Shown here one piece after another: positions 39,120 through 42,809 of a DNA stretch of 42,809 nucleotides. The translations under genes were made by a program, and so were the position numbers. The DNA lies in NCBI GenBank assembly GCA_026400815.1, contig JAPLOI010000074.1, positions 1 to 42,809 on the forward strand, written 5' to 3'. Numbering within the stretch: position 1 is the stretch's first letter; each line of letters begins with the position of its first letter. The notes under the pieces are model-generated. The model saw only the letters and a list, made by a program, of their open reading frames with translations, made no database searches and was not told the DNA's origin. The DNA is from Alphaproteobacteria bacterium (lineage in GTDB: Bacteria > Pseudomonadota > Alphaproteobacteria > Acetobacterales > Acetobacteraceae).

Positions 39120-39734
39120 TCAGGCGGAAGCGGAAGGCCGCGCCTTCATGCGGGCGTGGTGGGCGACGATGTTGGCGTTCGCCTCGTTGATCGGCTGGCC
39201 GACCTTGGCGCCGAAATCGAGAAAACAAAACAGCAGGATATCGGCCAGCGTGAGCCGGCTGCCGCAGATGAATTCCTGGCCTGCGATCAGGCTATCGAGC
39301 CAGGTCAGCTTCTCCTGCGCGATCTGCTTCAGGTCGTCGGCGGCCTGCGGGATGACGTGGATGCGCGGGGCGAACAGCTTCAGCCCCTCGGCGAAGCGGA
39401 ACCCGTTGGCCAGCGGCTCCAGGATGTTGAGGTCCAGCCGGCGCACCCACATCCGGGTTTCCGCGCGCTCTTGCGCGGTGGCGCCGATCAGGGAGGTGCC
39501 GGCGGGGCCGACCTCATCCAGGTACTCGCAGATCGCGGTGATCTCGGCGAGCACGAAGCCGCTATCCAGCTCCAGCGCCGGCATCTGGCCGGAGGGATTC
39601 TTGGCCATGTAGGCCGGCTGGCGATTCTCGCCGCCGCGCAGGTCGATGGTGGTCTTGGGCAGGTCCACGCCACGCTCGGCGGCGAAGATGCGGACAACCT
39701 GCGGGTTCGGGCCGACGGAATCATAGAACAGCAT
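39120..39734 (-). CDS. Glutathione S-transferase-family protein
   Basis: 204 residues with the thioredoxin-like N domain MLFYDSVGPNPQVVRIFAAE, the glutathione-binding region NPSGQMPALELDSGFVLAEI with the cis-Pro, and ITAICEYLDE. The helical C domain contains QEFICGSRLTLADILLFCFLDF, the usual N-capping SxxAD motif. It conjugates glutathione to electrophiles or acts as an isomerase, dehalogenase or thiol-transfer enzyme. It precedes the amidase gene with a 10-bp gap, suggesting combined processing of one compound. GGGGAG lies a few bases upstream of its start on the minus strand. A palindromic repeat separates it from the GGT gene. Confidence 0.9.
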   Translation of the reverse strand: MLFYDSVGPNPQVVRIFAAERGVDLPKTTIDLRGGENRQPAYMAKNPSGQMPALELDSGFVLAEITAICEYLDEVGPAGTSLIGATAQERAETRMWVRRLDLNILEPLANGFRFAEGLKLFAPRIHVIPQAADDLKQIAQEKLTWLDSLIAGQEFICGSRLTLADILLFCFLDFGAKVGQPINEANANIVAHHARMKARPSASA

Positions 39735-39756
39735 TTGTTTTACTCCCCAAAAGAAA

Positions 39757-39843
39757 GGCCAGGGGCTCTGCTCCTGGACCCCGCTGGGGCCTTAGGCCCC
39801 AGACCCCTTGAAATTAATGCGGGTCCAGGGCAAAGCCCTGGCC
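39757..39843. repeat. Nested palindromic repeat (REP/BIME-like)
   Basis: Outer arms at 39757-39781 (GGCCAGGGGCTCTGCTCCTG...) and 39821-39843 (GGGTCCAGGGCAAAGCCCTG...) are inverted relatives. An inner perfect hairpin CTGGGGCC (39784-39791)/GGCCCCAG (39795-39802) has a TTA loop. The left arm resembles 18163-18200. It sits between the start of the GST gene and the end of the GGT gene on the same strand and could terminate or attenuate transcription between them. Confidence 0.8.
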
Positions 39844-39852
39844 TTGCTTGTC

Positions 39853-41442
39853 TTAGTAACCCAGGGCGAGTCCGTCCTTGCGCGGCTCGCTGCCGCCCAT
39901 CAGCACGCCGCGCTTGCGGTCGATGAAGATCGCCTGGCCGCCGCCATGCGGCCCGCCGGCTTCCACCACCTGGTGGCCGAGGCGCGACAGCTTGTCCACC
40001 ATCGCCGGTGTGAAGCCGCGCTCGGCCTCCACCTTCCCGGCGTAGGGGAAGATGCGCGGCAGGTCGAGCGCCTCCTGGATGTCCAGCCCGTATTCCAGGA
40101 AGTTGGTCAGGAACCAGGAATGGCCCATCGGCTGGTAGTGCCCGCCCATCACGCCATACGGCATCACCGCCTCGCCGTCTTTCGTGACCATGCCGGGGAT
40201 GATGGTGTGCATCGGGCGCTTGTTCGGCGCGATTGTGTTGGGGTGGCCGCGGGTGAAGCGGAAGCCGAAGCCGCGGTTCTGCAGCATCACGCCGCTGTCC
40301 TTGGCCAGGATGCCGGAGCCGAAGCCCTGGAACAGCGAGTTGATGAAGGAGCAGGCGTTGCCGTCCTTGTCCACCACGCAGAGATAGACGGTATCGGCAT
40401 GCACCGGCACGCCGCTCTCGCCGGCCGCGGGCAGCACGGCCATCGCCTTGTCGTCGCGGATCAGCCCGGCCTGGGCGTTGAGGTACTGGCGGCTCAGCAG
40501 GTGGTCGAGATCAACCGGCGCGAAGGCGGGATCGGCCAGGAAGGCGTCGCGGTCGCGATAGGCCAGGCGGGCGGCCTCGATGTGGCGATGCACGCGGGTG
40601 GTGCCCAGCGGGCCATCCGGCGCGATGCCGAGCTTCTCCAGCATGCCCAGGATCATCAGGTTGACCATGCCCTGGCCGTTCGGCGGGCACTGCCAAACCT
40701 CATAGTCCTTCCAGGCGATCTTGATCGGATCGACGAACTCCGCCGCGGTGCGGCCGTTGAAGAAATCCTCCTCGGTCTGCAGCCCGCCGCGGGCGCGCAG
40801 CGTCGCCACGATATCGGCGGCCACGGAGCCCTCGTAGAAGCCCTTGGAGCCTTCCTTGGCGATCTTCTTCAGCGTCGCGGCCAGCTGCGGCTGGTAGAAC
40901 ATGTCGCCCACGGCCGGCGGCGGCAGGAAGTAGTCGGCGCCGCCCTTGGTCAGCTTGTCCACCGCGCCGGGCCAGTCGCGGCCCACCTTCGGATGGATCG
41001 GGTGGCCCTTCTCGGCATAGGTGATGGCGTGCTGCAGCACGCTGTCCAGGCCCTTGGTGCCGAAGCGGGCCAGCAGCGTCTCCCACGCCGAGATCGCGCC
41101 CGGGATGGTTACGGCATGCGGCGAGGTGGCCTCGATGGCGGAGATGCCCTGGCCCTCATACCAGTCGATATTCGCCGCGGCCGGCGCGCGGCCGGAGCCG
41201 TTCAGCGCATAGACCTTCTTCTCCCCGGCCGGGGCATACAGGCAGAAGCAGTCACCGCCGATGCCGGTGCTGGCCGGCTCGATCACGCACAGCGTGGCCA
41301 CCGCGGCCACGGCCGCATCCAGCGCGTTGCCGCCGGCGCGCAGCACGTCCAGCGCGGCGAGCGTGGCGCCGGGCATCGACGTGGCGGCCATGCCGTGAAC
41401 GGAATAGACCGGGCTGCGGCCCGGGAAGTGAAAATCGCGCAT
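39853..41442 (-). CDS. Gamma-glutamyltransferase-family Ntn hydrolase
   Basis: 529 residues from ATG 41440-41442 (MRDFHFPGRSPVYSVHGMAATS), the usual family N terminus; an ATG at 41482-41484 would add 14 residues. There is no clear signal peptide, so it is probably cytoplasmic. The proenzyme cleavage site and nucleophilic Thr lie in VHADTVYLCVVDKDGNACSFINSLFQGFGSG, followed by LNNRGFGF-type sequence (MLQNRGFGFRF) and PNKRPMHTIIPGM. The family transfers or hydrolyses gamma-glutamyl groups, and this branch also includes acylases. Neighbouring GST and amidase genes on the same strand suggest glutathione-conjugate processing: GST conjugates, GGT trims, amidase hydrolyses. This is inference from context. 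Confidence 0.9.
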   Translation of the reverse strand: MRDFHFPGRSPVYSVHGMAATSMPGATLAALDVLRAGGNALDAAVAAVATLCVIEPASTGIGGDCFCLYAPAGEKKVYALNGSGRAPAAANIDWYEGQGISAIEATSPHAVTIPGAISAWETLLARFGTKGLDSVLQHAITYAEKGHPIHPKVGRDWPGAVDKLTKGGADYFLPPPAVGDMFYQPQLAATLKKIAKEGSKGFYEGSVAADIVATLRARGGLQTEEDFFNGRTAAEFVDPIKIAWKDYEVWQCPPNGQGMVNLMILGMLEKLGIAPDGPLGTTRVHRHIEAARLAYRDRDAFLADPAFAPVDLDHLLSRQYLNAQAGLIRDDKAMAVLPAAGESGVPVHADTVYLCVVDKDGNACSFINSLFQGFGSGILAKDSGVMLQNRGFGFRFTRGHPNTIAPNKRPMHTIIPGMVTKDGEAVMPYGVMGGHYQPMGHSWFLTNFLEYGLDIQEALDLPRIFPYAGKVEAERGFTPAMVDKLSRLGHQVVEAGGPHGGGQAIFIDRKRGVLMGGSEPRKDGLALGY

Positions 41443-41551
41443 CGGGGCCCCTGTGGCGGCGGAAAGAGGCGTGGACCGTCGCATTTGTGACACCCCTTGG
41501 CAACCGCACGGGGGGCTGGCAACAGGGCGGAACGGCAACGGGCAGGGCAGC

Positions 41552-41884
41552 ATGGCGACGATCGAGGAGTTCGAGGCGCTGGATATCCGGGTAGGCACCA
41601 TCGTGGCCGCCGAACCGTTCCCGGAGGCGCGCAAGCCCGCCATCAAGCTGCGCATCGATTTCGGGGGCGAGATCGGCGTGAAGCGCTCGTCCGCCCAGAT
41701 CACCAAATACTACACGCCCGACGAGATCATCGGCCGCCAGGTGCTGGCCGTGGTGAACTTCCCGCCGCGCCAGATCGGCAAGTTCATGAGCGAGGTGCTG
41801 ACGCTGGGCGTGCCGGACTCGGAGGGCGCGGTGGTGATGATCCGGCCGGACCTCGCCGTGCCGAACGGGGGGAAGCTGTTCTGA
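41552..41884 (+). CDS. csaA: CsaA-type tRNA-binding protein
   Basis: 110 residues from ATG 41552. The OB-fold tRNA-binding domain is immediately recognisable: [32 protein letters not shown] at the N terminus, [31 protein letters not shown] in the centre and [12 protein letters not shown] towards the end. CsaA is a small dimeric protein with tRNA-binding and proposed chaperone or export-related activity. Its stop overlaps the ATG of the phosphoribosyltransferase gene (TGATG), giving translational coupling. It diverges from the GGT gene with 109 bp between the starts. The length and motifs fit the family exactly; the export role here is not tested. Confidence 0.93.
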   Translation: MATIEEFEALDIRVGTIVAAEPFPEARKPAIKLRIDFGGEIGVKRSSAQITKYYTPDEIIGRQVLAVVNFPPRQIGKFMSEVLTLGVPDSEGAVVMIRPDLAVPNGGKLF

Positions 41885-42363
41885 TGGCGCAGCACTACTT
41901 CACCGTCACCTGGGACCAGCTGCACCGCGATGCCCGCGCGCTGGCCTGGCGGCTGATGCCGAAGGGCCCGTTCAAGGGCGTGGTGGCCATCACCCGCGGC
42001 GGGCTGATCCCGGCGGCGATCGTGGCGCGCGAGCTGGAAATCCGGGTGATCGAAACTGTCTCCGTCGTTACCTATGATGAGGAGCAGAAGGGCGCGCCGG
42101 TGGTGGCCAAGCTGCCCGCCGCCGCCGGGGATGGCGAAGGCTGGCTGCTGATCGACGACCTGGTGGATACCGGCACCACGGCCAAGGTGGTGCGTGCCCT
42201 GCTGCCGAAAGCCCACTTCGCCACCGTCTATGCCAAGGCCGCCGGCAAGCCGCTGGTGGATGATTTCGTGACGGAAGTGAGCCAGGACACCTGGATCCTG
42301 TTCCCCTGGGACACGGAGCCGCAATTCTCCCCGCCCTTGGCACGGCGCGACACGAAAGGGTGA
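41884..42363 (+). CDS. gpt: Xanthine(-guanine) phosphoribosyltransferase
   Basis: 159 residues from the ATG overlapping the CsaA stop. The type I PRTase fold shows [21 protein letters not shown] near the N terminus and the PRPP-binding motif [17 protein letters not shown] near residues 83-99. The C terminus has [14 protein letters not shown], typical of Gpt proteins. It transfers the phosphoribosyl group of PRPP to xanthine, guanine or hypoxanthine in purine salvage, in the cytoplasm. It is co-transcribed with csaA. A GC-rich palindrome (CGGGCCC/GGGCCCG at about 42365-42380) just after the stop could terminate the unit. Confidence 0.92.
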   Translation: MAQHYFTVTWDQLHRDARALAWRLMPKGPFKGVVAITRGGLIPAAIVARELEIRVIETVSVVTYDEEQKGAPVVAKLPAAAGDGEGWLLIDDLVDTGTTAKVVRALLPKAHFATVYAKAAGKPLVDDFVTEVSQDTWILFPWDTEPQFSPPLARRDTKG

Positions 42364-42467
42364 TCGGGCCCCCGGGCCCGGCGCGCGGCCAGCAAGCCTC
42401 GCCCGGCCCGGCGTGATCCGGCATTCTGTCGGAATGTATTACACATCGCTGTCTATCATTGTATGGC

Positions 42468-42480
42468 AATCAAGCGGTTG
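42468..42480 (+). promoter_or_regulatory. Predicted IHF-binding site upstream of the second sigma-54 promoter
   Basis: AATCAAGCGGTTG fits WATCAANNNNTTR at all defined positions. It lies about 100 bp upstream of the -24 element at 42580, in AT-rich DNA suited to bending. Confidence 0.5.
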
Positions 42481-42579
42481 CGCGAAATAATGCGCTTTTG
42501 ATGGTCGTTTTATTTTACATAAATTCCAACATACATAGGTAATCGTGCCTAATTATTTGTTTTAATTCAACATAATATC

Positions 42580-42594
42580 TGGCACATATTTTGC
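42580..42594 (+). promoter_or_regulatory. Second sigma-54 (-24/-12) promoter
   Basis: TGGCACATATTTTGC matches TGGCAC-N5-TTGC exactly. It is preceded by TATC and followed by GAAG, so the extended core CTGGCAC-N5-TTGCGAAG is shared with the site at 36573. The start point would be near 42606. No complete gene follows within the window: the leader runs to a GGAGG at 42665-42669 and is then cut by an IS element. Confidence 0.7.
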
Positions 42595-42673
42595 GAAGCG
42601 CACGCCGGTTCAGCCGTGCCGTGCACGCATGCATGCGCATGAGGCCGCACCATTGTATTCCATTGGAGGCTTA

Positions 42674-42809
42674 GAGCCCATCCGGAAAGAAGTTGAATCG
42701 CCTGAATCGGATGTGATTCCCTGCCCGTTGGGACGATTCGTGGGGGTGAGGGATGGCATGGACAGCGGAACATCGACGCGCGGCGGATCGGCGTGGGCTG
42801 CGCTACCCG
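42674..42809 (+). mobile_element. Left end of an IS5-family insertion sequence (truncated by window end)
   Basis: GAGCCCATCCGGAAAGAAG after a TTA fits the left terminal repeat of IS427-group IS5 elements, which begin GAGCC and insert at short TA-containing targets. A transposase reading frame starts 79 bp further in. The right end and any target duplication lie beyond the window, so the boundary is inferred from the family pattern. Confidence 0.65.
42753..42809 (+). CDS. IS5-family transposase, N-terminal fragment
   Basis: The first 19 codons of a gene that runs off the window: ATG at 42753 with GTGAGG just upstream, reading MAWTAEHRRAADRRGLRYP. This start is the familiar opening of IS5/IS1031-type DDE transposases, which continue with a DLTDAEW-like segment. 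The frame is open to the last base. A competing ATG at 42758 in another frame gives no recognisable protein. The transposase would act on the terminal repeat at 42674. Whether the copy is intact cannot be judged from this fragment. Confidence 0.75.
   Translation, partial: MAWTAEHRRAADRRGLRYP

Larger units (their letters stand above)
42364..42673. other. AT-rich intergenic regulatory region
   Basis: 310 bp without a supportable gene. The first 60 bp are GC-rich with palindromes, then composition drops sharply from about 42430 to 42595. This part holds a perfect IHF consensus (42468-42480), a GCGC-flanked AT core (42481-42496) and a sigma-54 promoter (42580-42594). About 80 nt of untranslated-looking leader follow, ending in GGAGG (42665-42669), directly before the left end of an IS element. 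Confidence 0.7.

Noticed and set aside
37478-39190. Plus-strand frame reading through a Lys/Phe-rich start
   Set aside because: The start lies in a poly-A/T hairpin repeat, and the body is antisense to the amidase.

Overview
The window is very GC-rich (roughly 68-70% outside a few patches), with tightly packed, often 4-bp-overlapping genes. It looks like an alphaproteobacterial chromosome, most plausibly Acetobacteraceae or a related Rhodospirillales group (inferred from composition, gene families and dispersed palindromes; no rRNA or dnaA is present to confirm it). About 38 protein genes are supportable. I see no tRNA, rRNA or CRISPR array.

Layout. (1) 1-3.1 kb: tail of a Pro/Ala-rich protein, a CPA1 Na+/H+ antiporter, a small membrane protein and a HAD hydrolase. 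(2) 3.2-9.0 kb: a coupled minus-strand operon of an APH-type kinase, an enolase paralogue with altered active-site residues, a D-2-hydroxyacid dehydrogenase and an SMP-30 lactonase, diverging from a GMC oxidoreductase. (3) 9.1-15.5 kb: a catabolic group acting on amino or hydroxy acids (SelA-like PLP enzyme, D-serine-dehydratase-like enzyme, MlrC hydrolase, HpcH aldolase). It is interspersed with palindromic repeats, a GxxExxY gene cassette and a lower-GC secreted protein. (4) 15.5-18.2 kb: an alpha/beta hydrolase lacking its nucleophilic Ser, an MFS transporter and a carboxymuconolactone-decarboxylase-family protein. (5) 18.2-20.4 kb: a low-GC island with an FRG-domain gene and a DUF262 gene, a candidate defence module. 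(6) 20.5-27.8 kb: nitroreductase, SCPx-like thiolase, acyl-CoA synthetase, MFS transporter, small membrane protein, flavin amine oxidase and a P-loop kinase. (7) 27.85-30.6 kb: a second SMP-30 protein, a PhyH-type dioxygenase and an arginase-fold protein lacking one metal-ligand His. (8) 30.6-37.4 kb: a small membrane protein, a hybrid histidine kinase, a second two-component pair whose regulator is sigma-54 dependent, and a secreted duplicated-domain protein preceded by a textbook sigma-54 promoter and IHF site. (9) 37.6-42.4 kb: amidase, GST, gamma-glutamyltransferase, CsaA and Gpt. (10) 42.4 kb to the end: an AT-rich regulatory stretch with a second IHF plus sigma-54 arrangement, interrupted just after a ribosome-binding site by the left end of an IS5-family element.

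How the genes work together. The kinase, enolase-like enzyme and dehydrogenase could form a short route from a 2-keto or hydroxy acid to a phosphoenol product, for example hydroxypyruvate to D-glycerate to 2-phosphoglycerate to PEP; the altered enolase residues could instead mean a different substrate. The sigma-54 regulator at 35.2-36.5 kb probably controls the adjacent secreted protein. It may also control the interrupted gene at the right end, because both promoters share an extended core. Overall the region resembles accessory catabolic chromosome repeatedly visited by small mobile sequences. Strand composition also changes sign near 27.8-28.3 kb, from a C-rich to a G-rich plus strand.
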